Shown here in pieces: positions 45,709-54,807 of a DNA stretch of 64,000 nt. The number at the start of each line of letters is the position of its first letter. Positions within the stretch are counted from its first letter, which is position 1. Both the position numbers and the translations under genes were made by a program. The notes beneath the pieces are model-generated. The model saw only the letters and a program-made list of their open reading frames with translations. It did no database searches and was not told the origin of the DNA. The stretch spans positions 1-64,000 of the forward strand of contig NZ_AFBG01000019.1 of assembly GCF_000204195.1 (NCBI RefSeq), read 5' to 3'. Origin of the DNA: Acidovorax radicis N35 (GTDB taxonomy: Bacteria; Pseudomonadota; Gammaproteobacteria; Burkholderiales; Burkholderiaceae_C).

Positions 45709-48137
45709 ACCAGCGCGAAACCTTGCCCGGTGGCCTGCCCGTGAGCCGCGATGCCGTGGACAGCGCCGTGGCTGCTGCCGCCGATGCCCACGCTGCTGAA
45801 CCCCTGGCAGCCCCGCAGCCCAGCGCGCCTGCCAGCACCCGCGCCATGGGCCAGTCGCACGTCCACGAAAGCGCCCGCGCCCAGGTAGCCGGTGCGGCCC
45901 ACTACATCGACGACCTGCCGGAGGTGAAGGGCACGTTGTACGCCGCGCCCATCCTCTCCACCGTGGCCCACGGCACCTTGAACGGCGTCGACGCCAGTAC
46001 CGCCCTGGCCATGCCCGGCGTGCGCGGCGTGGTGCTGGCGGCAGACGTGCCCGGCGACAAGCTGCTCGCCGCCTTTGCGCACGACGAGCCCGTGTTTGCG
46101 CACGACACCGTGCAGCACATCGGACAGGTCATCGGCCTGGTGGTGGCCGATTCGGTGATGCAGGCGCGCCGCGCCGTGCGCGCCGTGCAGCTCGACATCA
46201 CCCCACTGCCCGCAGTGCTCTCTGTGCACGACGCGCTGAAGGCCAAGAGCTACGTGCTGCCCCCCGTGTTCGTGCGCCGGGGCGACGCCGCCACGGGCCT
46301 TGCCCAATCGGCGCACCGCCTGCAGGGCGCGTTCGAGGTGGGCGGGCAAGAACACTTCTATCTGGAAGGCCAGATCGCCTACGCGCTGCCGCTGGAGCAA
46401 AAACAGTGGTGGGTCTACTCCAGCACCCAGCACCCGGGCGAAGTGCAGCACTGGGTGGCGCACGCCTTGGGGCTGGACAACCACGCTGTGCGCGTGGAAT
46501 GCCGGCGCATGGGCGGCGGCTTTGGCGGCAAGGAGACCCAGGCCGGCCACCTGGCCGTGTGGGCCGCCGTGGCCGCCAACAAGTTCGGCCGCGCCGTCAA
46601 GCTGCGGCTGGACCGCGATGAAGACTTCATGGTCACCGGCAAGCGCCACCCCTTCGCGTACGAGTACGACGTGGGCTTTGACGACACCGGCCGCATCACG
46701 GGCCTCAAGCTCCAGATGGCGGCCAACTGCGGCTTCAGCGCCGATCTGTCAGGCCCCGTGGCCGACCGCGCCGTGTTCCACAGCGACAACGCCTACTACC
46801 TCAGCGATGTGGAAATTGCCTCGTACCGCTGCAAGACCAACACGCAGAGCCACACCGCGTTCCGGGGCTTTGGCGGGCCACAGGGCGTGATCGTGATCGA
46901 GGCCATCCTGGGCGACATCGCCCGCGCGCTGGGCCGCGATGCGCAGGACGTGCGTTTGGCCAACCTGTACGGCAAGGATGCATCCGACGGCCGCAATGTG
47001 ACGCACTACCAGATGACGGTGGAGGACAACATCCTGCATGCGCTGATGCCCCAGCTGGAACGCGACGCCGACTACCGCCAGCGCCAGGCCCGAATCGCCG
47101 CGTGGAACGCGCAGCAGCCCGTGCTCAAACGCGGGCTGGCCATCACGCCCGTCAAGTTCGGCATCAGCTTCACCGCCACGCTGTTCAACCAGGCCGGCGC
47201 GCTGGTGCATGTGTACACCGACGGCAGCGTGCAGGTGAACCACGGCGGCACCGAAATGGGCCAGGGCCTGCACACCAAGGTGGCGCAGATCGTGGCCGAC
47301 GAGCTGGGCGTGCCGCTCTCCCGCGTGCTCGTCACCGCCAGCGACACCAGCAAGGTGCCCAACGCCAGCGCCACCGCAGCATCCAGCGGCACCGACCTGA
47401 ACGGCCGTGCCGCGCAGTTCGCTGCGCGCCATGTGCGCGACAACCTGGCGGCCTATGTCTGCGGGCTCGATGGCTGCGGCGCGGGTGCGATCCAGTTCGC
47501 GGGCGGACAGGTGATTTCGCCCAAAAAAGTGCGGCAGTTCGACGATGTGGTGAAAGAGGCCTACGCCAACCGCATCCAGCTGTGGAGCGACGGTTTCTAC
47601 CGCACGCCCAAGATCCACTACGACAAGGCCACGCTCACGGGCCGGCCGTTTTACTACTTTGCCTATGGTGCGGCGTGTTCCGAGGTGGTCATCGACACGC
47701 TCACCGGCGAGAGCCGCGTGACCCGCGTGGACATCCTGCACGACGTGGGCCACAGCATCAACCCGGCCATCGACATCGGTCAGATCGAAGGCGGTTTTAT
47801 CCAAGGCATGGGCTGGCTGACCACCGAGCAGCTGGTGTGGAACGACAAGGGCACCCTGACAACGCACGCACCGAGCACCTACAAGATCCCGGCGACGGGG
47901 GACATCCCCCAACACTTCAAGGTGGAACTGTGGCCCGAGGCCAACCGGGAGGACAACGTGGGCGGCAGCAAGGCGGTGGGCGAACCACCGTTCATATTGG
48001 CGATCAGCGTGTATGAGGCCCTGCGCAATGCCGTGGCGGCGGGGCGCTTGGGTGCGGATGCGGCAGCGCCGGTGGTGTTGACGGCGCCGGCGACTGCGGA
48101 GAATGTGCTGAAGGCCTTGGGCCGTTTGGAAAATTGA
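45705..48137 (+). CDS. xdhB: Xanthine dehydrogenase molybdenum-binding subunit
   Basis: Catalytic subunit oxidising hypoxanthine and xanthine to urate. It has 810 residues. Molybdopterin-binding signatures: GQEHFYLEGQIAYA, RRMGGGFGGKETQ, FRGFGGPQG, TEMGQGLHTKVAQ and the C-terminal VGEPPFILAISVYEALRNA with the catalytic Glu region. The start (ATG 45705) overlaps the xdhA stop (ATGA). The leading 60 residues are Ala-rich. The XdhC chaperone gene is about 8.4 kb further on rather than adjacent. Confidence 0.97.
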   Translation: MNQRETLPGGLPVSRDAVDSAVAAAADAHAAEPLAAPQPSAPASTRAMGQSHVHESARAQVAGAAHYIDDLPEVKGTLYAAPILSTVAHGTLNGVDASTALAMPGVRGVVLAADVPGDKLLAAFAHDEPVFAHDTVQHIGQVIGLVVADSVMQARRAVRAVQLDITPLPAVLSVHDALKAKSYVLPPVFVRRGDAATGLAQSAHRLQGAFEVGGQEHFYLEGQIAYALPLEQKQWWVYSSTQHPGEVQHWVAHALGLDNHAVRVECRRMGGGFGGKETQAGHLAVWAAVAANKFGRAVKLRLDRDEDFMVTGKRHPFAYEYDVGFDDTGRITGLKLQMAANCGFSADLSGPVADRAVFHSDNAYYLSDVEIASYRCKTNTQSHTAFRGFGGPQGVIVIEAILGDIARALGRDAQDVRLANLYGKDASDGRNVTHYQMTVEDNILHALMPQLERDADYRQRQARIAAWNAQQPVLKRGLAITPVKFGISFTATLFNQAGALVHVYTDGSVQVNHGGTEMGQGLHTKVAQIVADELGVPLSRVLVTASDTSKVPNASATAASSGTDLNGRAAQFAARHVRDNLAAYVCGLDGCGAGAIQFAGGQVISPKKVRQFDDVVKEAYANRIQLWSDGFYRTPKIHYDKATLTGRPFYYFAYGAACSEVVIDTLTGESRVTRVDILHDVGHSINPAIDIGQIEGGFIQGMGWLTTEQLVWNDKGTLTTHAPSTYKIPATGDIPQHFKVELWPEANREDNVGGSKAVGEPPFILAISVYEALRNAVAAGRLGADAAAPVVLTAPATAENVLKALGRLEN

Positions 48138-48138
48138 G

Positions 48139-48192
48139 TCTTTTCAGGCCCTGTCGCTTATTGGGAAAGCGCCATTAGCTATATTTTTTGCA
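48139..48192 (+). repeat. Family A repeat copy A8, after xdhB
   Basis: Begins two bases after the xdhB stop: TCTTTTCAGGCCCTGTCGCT, a decayed core TTATTGGGAAAGCGCC and the arm ATTAGCTATATTTTTTGCAG. Confidence 0.85.
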
Positions 48193-48269
48193 GCGACCAA
48201 AGTCTCTGACTGAAGTGACGGAGCCTGGGATTTTCCCCAGCGTCCGCCATCCCGCCAGGCACGCCGTTT

Positions 48270-48337
48270 ACTACAAAAACAATAGCTACCAACGCATATC
48301 CAACAAGCTCCAGCGGCAAAAAACTCCTCAAGCAGGC
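48270..48337 (-). repeat. Family A repeat copy A9, at the stop of the PAS-GGDEF gene
   Basis: CTACAAAAACAATAGCTACC, ACGCATATCCAACAAGCTCC and AGCGGCAAAAAACTCCTCAA. It overlaps the stop codon of the leftward diguanylate cyclase gene. A8 and A9 thus face each other between two convergent genes. Confidence 0.85.
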
Positions 48338-50436
48338 CCCAGCGCCATGCGCCCTGAAGCCGTGGCCTGGCTCGCATGGCGTGTCTCCACCCGGTTGCGC
48401 CCCGCGCGCTTGGCGTCGTAGCACGCCATGTCGGCCGCATACAGCACCGAGGGCACGTCCTGCAGACTCGCATCGAGCACCACAAGCCCGATGCTCACCC
48501 CCAGCGTGAAGCTGCGCCCCTGGTACGACGGCTCCCAGGCCTGGACCGACGCGCGCAATTGCTCGGCCACGGCCTGGCCGCGTGCCAGCGCGCAGCCGGG
48601 CAGCACCACCGCAAACTCATCGCCGCCCAGCCGCGCGGCCCAGCCGATCTGGCGCACCTGGGATTCGAGCAAGCGGGCCACGTGGCGCAGCACATCGTCG
48701 CCGGCGTCATGGCCGGCGATGTCATTGACCACGGTGAAATGGTCCAGGTCCAGAAACAGCACCACGCCGTCCCCGGCAATTTCGCTGCTCTGTGCATCCG
48801 GCGCACGCGGGCGCGCCGAGCGTTCGGCCAGCAGCAGGCCCAGGCGCTCGTCAAAGGCATTGCGGTTGTAAAGCCGCGTCAGCGCATCGTGCGTGCGCTC
48901 CCACGCCTGCTGCATCTGCGCCTCGCGCGCTGCGGTGATGTCCTCCAGGATCCAGACGGTGCCGCCCTCCATCTCGTCGCGCCGGACGCCACGGCCCTGC
49001 ACACGGGCCCACACGGGCGAGCCGTCCTTGCGCATGAAGCAGACATCGCCATCGAAGACGCCATGTGCGGCAAACTCGGCCTGCACACGCTCGCCGATGC
49101 GGTCGTATTCGGCATCGTTGGCATACAGGGCGCGGGCGGGGTGGCCTTGCAACTCGCCCTCGGTGTAGCCCAGCATCAGGCAGGCCTGGCGGCTCACCAC
49201 CTCCAGGATGCCATGGCGCGAGATGACGATGCCCACGGAGGCGCTGTCCAGCACGGCCTGGAACTGCCCATCCAGCGTGGCCTTGTGCTGTTGCTGCAGG
49301 CTGCCCTGCTGCACCATGCCCTGGAACATGCGCACCAGTTCGCCCACCTCGCCGCCCGCACGTGGCCAGGCGATGTGGTCCTGCGGCGGGCCAGGCCGCG
49401 TGCCACGCCGCAGCATCTGGCGGGCACTGTGGGTGAGCTGTGCCAACGGCTGCGCCATCCAGGCCATGAGCACGGCCACGAGCAGCATGCACAGCGCCAT
49501 GCTGGCAGCAGCCAGCCACCAGGCTTCACGTTGCGCTCCCTGCAGCGGCGCCAGCAGCGCCTGCGAGGGGCTGACCCGCGCCACGATCCACTGCGGCAGC
49601 GGCATGCCCGCCATGCTGACGATGTGCTGGGCCTCCAGATGGGTCGTCCCCCGCCCCACCACGGGCTGTGCCTGGTCCAGCCAGCGGCTGTAAACGGGCG
49701 CAAGCCCTGCCTCATCGCTCACCTTGCCCATGATGCGTGCCGGGTCCGAATGCGACAGGATGGTGCCGTCGCGCGTGAAAACGAGGAGCCGCGAATCATC
49801 GCGCGCCGGCAGCGTCATGGACGGCGGCAGCAGCCCCTGCGACTGCAGGCGCAACGCACCGGCCACCACGCCCAGCACGGTGCCATCTTCGCGGTGCAGC
49901 GGCATGGTGAACATCACACGTGCATCGCTGGTGCGCCCTGCGATCAGTTCGGACACCAGCGGCTTGCCGTCGATGAGGGTGCGGCGCAACGCATCGCGCT
50001 CGGCCGGGTCCAGGTTGGAGGCCTTGTCCAGTCGCCCCCCGCGCAGGTTCAACCGCAGTTCGCCGTTGTCGCGGGCCACCTGCATCGCATCAAAGAATTG
50101 CACGGCGGGCAGGCCCTGCTGCAGCAGCCATTCCAGGGTGGAGGGAGATTCGAGCATGCCCGGCGTGATGCCAGCGGCCACGGTGCGCAGCACCTTCTGG
50201 CTCTGTTCGATCTTGCTGGCGAGCAGGCGGGCGACCACCTCCACCTCATCCGTCTGCTGGCTGACGACGCGCCGCATGGCCTCCTGCCCCGAAGCGCGCG
50301 TGACCAACCACGCCGACACCGCCCCGGACAACCCCACGGCCAGCACCGCCACCAGCACCAGCCGCAGCACCAACGCCCCAGGCATCCACCAGCCCGGTGC
50401 GTCCTGTGGCGGCACGGGGTGGGTCGGGGGCGTCAT
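48328..50436 (-). CDS. Membrane-bound PAS-GGDEF diguanylate cyclase
   Basis: Makes c-di-GMP. It has 702 residues from ATG 50436, which has GGAGTGTCC upstream; 69 residues upstream of this are probably not coding. A transmembrane segment (about 15-40) is followed by a dCache-like periplasmic domain (about 45-310) and a second segment near residues 322-345, with HAMP after it. PAS/PAC comes next (about 405-525, ending WILEDITAAREAQ), and GGDEF ends the protein with an intact LGGDEFAVVLP. There is no EAL domain. Confidence 0.93.
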   Translation of the reverse strand: MTPPTHPVPPQDAPGWWMPGALVLRLVLVAVLAVGLSGAVSAWLVTRASGQEAMRRVVSQQTDEVEVVARLLASKIEQSQKVLRTVAAGITPGMLESPSTLEWLLQQGLPAVQFFDAMQVARDNGELRLNLRGGRLDKASNLDPAERDALRRTLIDGKPLVSELIAGRTSDARVMFTMPLHREDGTVLGVVAGALRLQSQGLLPPSMTLPARDDSRLLVFTRDGTILSHSDPARIMGKVSDEAGLAPVYSRWLDQAQPVVGRGTTHLEAQHIVSMAGMPLPQWIVARVSPSQALLAPLQGAQREAWWLAAASMALCMLLVAVLMAWMAQPLAQLTHSARQMLRRGTRPGPPQDHIAWPRAGGEVGELVRMFQGMVQQGSLQQQHKATLDGQFQAVLDSASVGIVISRHGILEVVSRQACLMLGYTEGELQGHPARALYANDAEYDRIGERVQAEFAAHGVFDGDVCFMRKDGSPVWARVQGRGVRRDEMEGGTVWILEDITAAREAQMQQAWERTHDALTRLYNRNAFDERLGLLLAERSARPRAPDAQSSEIAGDGVVLFLDLDHFTVVNDIAGHDAGDDVLRHVARLLESQVRQIGWAARLGGDEFAVVLPGCALARGQAVAEQLRASVQAWEPSYQGRSFTLGVSIGLVVLDASLQDVPSVLYAADMACYDAKRAGRNRVETRHASQATASGRMALGPA

Positions 50437-50595
50437 GGACACTCCGCGCGGGGGGCGCCAAGCGGGCGCAATAAGGTGGCGTTGGGCATGGGGACAGGTC
50501 AAACCGGACAGGTCCCAACAAATATACGCAGCCCCTGCAGCCCGGGGCTTGGGTGGAACCCTCAGTGAAACCCAAGGACAAACCCTGACAAGGAA

Positions 50596-50710
50596 GCCCC
50601 CCTGAGCCGCTGCGCGGCTTCCCCCGGAGGGGGACGCACCCACTGGCCTGGCAAAGCCAGTTCCATGGGTGCGCTGGCGGGCAGCGCGCCAGTAGCGAGG
50701 GCGGTGCGCG
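50596..50710 (+). repeat. Family C repeat copy 2
   Basis: CCCCCCTGAGCCGCTGCGCG then GCTTCCCCCGGAGGGGGACG. It matches the start of the 14535 copy and continues with GC-rich hairpin sequence. It fills the gap between the GGDEF gene start and the crp-like gene stop. Confidence 0.75.
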
Positions 50711-50753
50711 CTATTTTTCGCGCGGCGCCGAAACCATCCACGCTGGGTTCAGT

Positions 50754-51377
50754 TCAGCAACCGGCCATGGACTGCAGCGCCCGGGGCTGGGGCAGGTTCA
50801 GGACGTTGCCCGTCCCGTGGATGAGGCCCAGCTCCCGCAAATGGCGCAGCACGCGCGAGAAGGTCTCGGGGGCGATGCCGAGTTGCGCCGCAATCAGGCG
50901 CTTGCGCTGGTGCAGCGTGACCTGCATGGTGCCGCTGTGGTCGGGCTCGGCATGTTTGAGAAGCCACTGCGCGCAGCGCGATTCGGCATCTTGCGCAAGG
51001 CGGCTCACCGCCAGCTCGGACTGCTGGCGGTAACCCTGCGCCATGTCAAGCAGCAGGCCGCGGGCACCCGCCGGCATTTCTGCGAGGCTGCGGCGAAACT
51101 CCTCAATCGGCAGGCGGCGCACCTGCACGCGGGTGTCGGCCACCATGTCCACCGGCAGCGGCATGCCCATCAGGGCCGACGCGGCGTCCAGCCAGAACGG
51201 CCCTTCCACGGCCCCCAATTGGTGGCGCAGGTAGCCATCGTCCAGCACGCCGCGCAGCACGCGGCCACTTTCCAGGTGCAGCACGGATGTCAGCACCTCG
51301 TTGCGCCTGCGCAGCACTTCACCGGCGGCAAGGACCTCGGTTTCGGCGGGCAGTGAGAAATAGGTAGAGGGCAGCAT
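50754..51377 (-). CDS. Crp/Fnr-family regulator, FNR/DNR-like DNA reader without Fe-S cysteines
   Basis: 207 residues from ATG 51377. The N-terminal cNMP-type beta-barrel spans about 10-100, a dimer helix about 105-135, and the winged helix about 155-195. The recognition helix has E171-T-F-S174-R175, the ExxSR pattern that reads TTGAT half-sites. Apart from C135 and C207 there are no cysteines, so it does not carry the FNR oxygen-sensing cluster; DNR/NNR-type NO sensing is one option. A TTGA-N6-TCAA box lies 36 bp upstream. It could regulate the nos operon, since it reads the same type of site. Confidence 0.9.
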   Translation of the reverse strand: MLPSTYFSLPAETEVLAAGEVLRRRNEVLTSVLHLESGRVLRGVLDDGYLRHQLGAVEGPFWLDAASALMGMPLPVDMVADTRVQVRRLPIEEFRRSLAEMPAGARGLLLDMAQGYRQQSELAVSRLAQDAESRCAQWLLKHAEPDHSGTMQVTLHQRKRLIAAQLGIAPETFSRVLRHLRELGLIHGTGNVLNLPQPRALQSMAGC

Positions 51378-51412
51378 GGAACGGACTGTGCCGCGCCCCG
51401 GCACGCTGGGCA

Positions 51413-51426
51413 TTGAGCAAGATCAA
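51413..51426. promoter_or_regulatory. FNR/DNR-type box upstream of the Crp-like gene
   Basis: TTGAG-CAAG-ATCAA, a perfect TTGA-N6-TCAA inverted repeat, centred 43 bp upstream of the Crp-like start. It also lies about 220 bp upstream of the EAL gene in the other direction. No good -10 is visible on either side. Confidence 0.6.
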
Positions 51427-51649
51427 ACCGCGCCCTCACGGCAGCGCCGCACCGCCCGGGGATTGCGCCAACGCACAGAAAGCCGCAGGAGCACCCTCTT
51501 CACCCCCCAACCCGGCAAAAGGATGGAGCAGCCATTCGAAACAGTGTGTAACCAGGTTGTCACACCCCGCCGGTATGGTGGACACCTTGCCCAGAGACCA
51601 CCGACCCACCGTGACGCACAACCCCCCTTGGAGCCGACTGGAGGCCATG

Positions 51650-53491
51650 ATGGCCTTGCTGTCCCCGGCTGCGCGCCATGGCACGGGGCCCCTGGCACAA
51701 CTCATGCGCGCAGGGGGATTGCACTGCGTTTTTCAGCCCCTCGCCGATCTGCGCGAAGGCAGTGTGTACGCCCATGAAGCCCTGATCCGGGGACCGCAGG
51801 GCACCCCTTTGCATACCCCCGATGCCTTGCTGGAGCTGGCCCGGAGCGAACACATCCTGCAGGACTTCGAGCTGCTGTGCGTGTTCACCGCCCTGCAGCA
51901 GTGGGGCGAGCAGGAGGCCCCAGGCCGCGTGTTCGTGAATATCAGCGCAGACGCGCTGGTGCACGGCGTGGCCCTGGTGGGCGCACCGATGCTGGGGGAG
52001 ACGGTGCGCAGCTTTGGCGTGAGCGCCCGCATGCTGGTGCTGGAGATCACCGAACACGAACGCGTGACCGACATGCCCCAGCTGCGCCAGGCCATCAAGG
52101 CCGTGCACGCCTGCGGCGCGCGCATGGCGCTCGATGACTTTGGCGACGGCCGCTCCAGCCTGCGACTGTGGTCCGAGGTCAAGCCCGACTTCGTGAAGAT
52201 CGACAAGTATTTCATCCGCGACATCAGCAACCAGCCCGAGAACCTGCAGATGCTGCAGGCGATCAAGGGCATCGCCCATGTGTTTGGCACCAAGCTGATT
52301 GCCGAAGGCATCGAGACGCGCGACGACCTGCGCGCACTGCGGGACCTGGACGTTCCTTACGGCCAGGGATGGCTGCTGGGCCGCCCGGCCAGGGCGCCGC
52401 GCGAGGCCGTCGATGGCCCCGCGCTGGACGTGATGCAAGACCGCCGCGTGGCCGTGCTGCCCTACCTGGGCCAGACGGCACGCCCCGGCATTCTGCGCAG
52501 CCTGCTGGTGGTGCAAGCCCCCACGGCCGCGCCTGCCACCAGCAACGATGCGGTGGCCGCGATCTTCCACCAGCACACCGACCTGCACGCGCTGGCCGTG
52601 GTCGATGGCACCCGCCCCGTGGCGCTCATCAACCGCCAGCAGTTCATGAACCACTACGCCACGCTGTACTTCCGCGAAGTGCACGGCCGCAAATCGTGCC
52701 TGGCATTCGCCAACCAGGCGCCGCGGGTGGTGGAGCTGGACTGCGATGTGGACCAGCTCGTGGGCATCCTCACCTCGCAGGACCAGCGCTACCTGAGCGA
52801 CGGCTACATCGTGACCGACAATGGCCGCTACCTGGGCCTGGGCACGGGCGACCAGCTGGTGCGCGCCGTGACCGAGACCCGCATCGAAGCCGCGCGGCAC
52901 GCCAACCCGCTCACCTTTCTGCCCGGCAACATCCCCATCAGCCTGCACATGCAGCGCCTGCTGGAAAGCGGCACCGAGTTTGTGGCCTGTTATGCAGACC
53001 TGAACAACTTCAAGCCCTTTAACGACCACTACGGCTACTGGCGCGGCGACCAGATGATCCGCCTGGTGGCGCGCCTGGCCACGGCCCACTGCGACGCGCG
53101 CCGCGACTTCGTGGGCCATGTGGGCGGGGACGATTTCATGCTGATCTTTCAAAGCAGCAACTGGCTGCAGCGCTGCAAGAACATCGTGGACGAGTTCGCA
53201 CGCGAGGCCGTCACGCTGTTTGACGACGGCGCCCGGCTGGCGGGCGGCATCCACGCAGAAGACCGGCATGGCGTGCGGCGGTTCTTTCCATGCACCACGT
53301 TGGCCATTGGTGCCGTGCGCATCACGCCCGGGCGCTTCCGGCACGCCGAAGAAGTGGCCAACCTGGCCGCCGTGGCCAAACACGAGGCCAAACTGGCCGC
53401 CACCGGTGTGGTGCTGCACGGCGGCTTCACCGAATCCAGCCTGGGCGCGCTGGCGGCTACGCGGGCGCTGCAGGATGTGTTGGCGGCGTAG
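51650..53491 (+). CDS. EAL-CBS-GGDDF c-di-GMP protein
   Basis: 613 residues, with no membrane segment. The EAL domain (about 15-255) has YAHEALIRGP, LEITEHERVTD and DDFGDGRSSLRLWSEVKPDFVKID, so it looks catalytically intact and would degrade c-di-GMP. A CBS pair follows (about 270-400) and a GGDEF domain from about 425, with YADLNNFKPFNDHYGYWRGD. Its signature is GGDDF, not GG[DE]EF, so cyclase activity is doubtful. The ATG at 51650 (or 51647) sits after GGAG; upstream in-frame codons lack a ribosome site. Confidence 0.92.
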   Translation: MALLSPAARHGTGPLAQLMRAGGLHCVFQPLADLREGSVYAHEALIRGPQGTPLHTPDALLELARSEHILQDFELLCVFTALQQWGEQEAPGRVFVNISADALVHGVALVGAPMLGETVRSFGVSARMLVLEITEHERVTDMPQLRQAIKAVHACGARMALDDFGDGRSSLRLWSEVKPDFVKIDKYFIRDISNQPENLQMLQAIKGIAHVFGTKLIAEGIETRDDLRALRDLDVPYGQGWLLGRPARAPREAVDGPALDVMQDRRVAVLPYLGQTARPGILRSLLVVQAPTAAPATSNDAVAAIFHQHTDLHALAVVDGTRPVALINRQQFMNHYATLYFREVHGRKSCLAFANQAPRVVELDCDVDQLVGILTSQDQRYLSDGYIVTDNGRYLGLGTGDQLVRAVTETRIEAARHANPLTFLPGNIPISLHMQRLLESGTEFVACYADLNNFKPFNDHYGYWRGDQMIRLVARLATAHCDARRDFVGHVGGDDFMLIFQSSNWLQRCKNIVDEFAREAVTLFDDGARLAGGIHAEDRHGVRRFFPCTTLAIGAVRITPGRFRHAEEVANLAAVAKHEAKLAATGVVLHGGFTESSLGALAATRALQDVLAA

Positions 53492-53809
53492 TTTCCGTCG
53501 GGTGTAGGGACTGGGCGATTCACGCGGCAAGCCAGTTCGCCTCGACCTCTAGCGCGCCTCTGAGCGCCGCCACATCGGTTCATTGGCTCTTTGCGCGGCT
53601 CAAGCGGGAGTCTTGGTCACTCTGCCTTTCAATCTCGCAGGCTATAGTTTGCCCGGCTGAGGCGTGCCGCATTTCGCGGAGTTTCTTTATCTGGGTACCT
53701 TCCGCAATCCCAGGCTGCAAGCCACTTCCATAAGAAATCCGTGTCCAGAAGACCCCGCACTGCCCAGCTTGTTTCGCTAGGTTTGCAGGATGCATCACGT
53801 TAGACCTCC
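53492..53809. other. 318-bp gap, lower GC, no gene recognised
   Basis: No convincing gene on either strand. The GC is visibly lower than in flanking genes and short frames here lack family motifs. The right edge reads CACGTTAGACCTCCATG, which resembles the 3' core (GTTRRRY) of an integron attC site directly before the lipoprotein ATG. Confidence 0.5.
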
Positions 53810-54298
53810 ATGCGACCCATCCTGAATTCCGCAAGAGCCATCGCGCTTGCGAGCGTCCTCGCAATACTCGTCGCCTGTACCACTGCCGAGCCAGCAGGTG
53901 AGTTCAGCACAGCCCTCGGAAAGCTGGTTCGATCCGAGAAAGTCCACGAGGTAGATCTGGCAAGCGTACTCCCACTGGACTGGAGTGAATTGTTCACCTT
54001 TGGCCCGCACTCAACCCGCGAGAGCAACTGCAGGGCGTTGCAACTTGGCTGGCTCAAGTGCCGCATGACACTGCCTGCCGAAGTGACTGAAGGCGAATTC
54101 GTCCTGGTATTCCGATCAAACTCCACAGTCGTGCACGTGGAGCATCATCGGAGGTGGAATGGCGACTTCAGCTCACGGACCAGTCCGCGACCCCAACCAA
54201 TACTGCGTTCAGCTGCAAAGTTCTCTGTCAGTCTGGTGTCCAACCGGGCGCCAGAGGGTGAGCAGTGGTACCAACTTGAGCATCAGGCCCATGACTGA
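53810..54298 (+). CDS. Hypothetical lipoprotein, possibly cassette-borne
   Basis: 162 residues. A signal peptide ends in a lipobox, VLAILVAC, then the mature part is mixed polar with two cysteines (NCRALQLGWLKCRM) and no known fold. Base and codon use are less GC-biased than in neighbours, which suggests recent acquisition. The start lies four bases after GTTAGAC. It is not recognised as a known family. Confidence 0.6.
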   Translation: MRPILNSARAIALASVLAILVACTTAEPAGEFSTALGKLVRSEKVHEVDLASVLPLDWSELFTFGPHSTRESNCRALQLGWLKCRMTLPAEVTEGEFVLVFRSNSTVVHVEHHRRWNGDFSSRTSPRPQPILRSAAKFSVSLVSNRAPEGEQWYQLEHQAHD

Positions 54299-54383
54299 GC
54301 ACCAGCAATGACGAGGCCTAAGCCTCATGCCAAACGCTAGGCGCCACAAAAGAACTCGCGCCACATCTCCCTCTGCACCACCC

Positions 54384-54767
54384 ATGAACGAAGCCGAAAT
54401 CGCTGCAGGCCTGCCAAGTACACCGCACTATCAGTACGCGCAGCGCGTTGGAAGCCAGCTTTTCCTTGCGGGCCAGGTGCCGCAAGCCTCCGATGGCTCG
54501 ATCGTGGCACCCGGAAATCCGTGCGCCCAGGCATCGCAGTGCCTGGCGAACCTGAACAAGGTTCTGGCGGTTCACGGGTTTGCCGCGCCAGACATTCGCC
54601 GCCTGGTTGTCTACGTCGTCGGCGAACAGGCCGACCTTTCAGCGGCCTGGGATGCCGTGACCGAGCACTTTGGCGGGCAAGTGCCTCCGGCAACGCTCCT
54701 GGGTGTCGCCCGCCTGGGATACCCGGGGCAGGTGGTGGAGATCGACGCCACCGTCGTCAAGGGCTAG
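54384..54767 (+). CDS. RidA family protein
   Basis: 127 residues from ATG 54384 (MNEAEIAAGLP). The RidA/YjgF fold is indicated by FLAGQVPQASDGSIVAPGN, ASQCLANLNKVLAVHGF and the C-terminal VARLGYPGQVVEIDATVV. RidA proteins remove reactive enamine/imine intermediates or act as amidases in pyrimidine or purine catabolism. The canonical substrate-binding arginine (near position 105) appears replaced (VARLGYP), so it may be a divergent subgroup. It has its own surroundings: a GAGGC/GCCTC hairpin at 54313-54326 upstream. Confidence 0.85.
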   Translation: MNEAEIAAGLPSTPHYQYAQRVGSQLFLAGQVPQASDGSIVAPGNPCAQASQCLANLNKVLAVHGFAAPDIRRLVVYVVGEQADLSAAWDAVTEHFGGQVPPATLLGVARLGYPGQVVEIDATVVKG

Positions 54768-54807
54768 GTTTCGCTTGAGCGCAGAGTGACGCTGTACTCC
54801 GTAACCC

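Noticed and set aside
53799-54342. A true integron attC site and array
   Set aside because: The cores are too close together, one is mutated (GCTAGGC), no integrase is seen and only two genes are involved; kept as a finding, not a feature.
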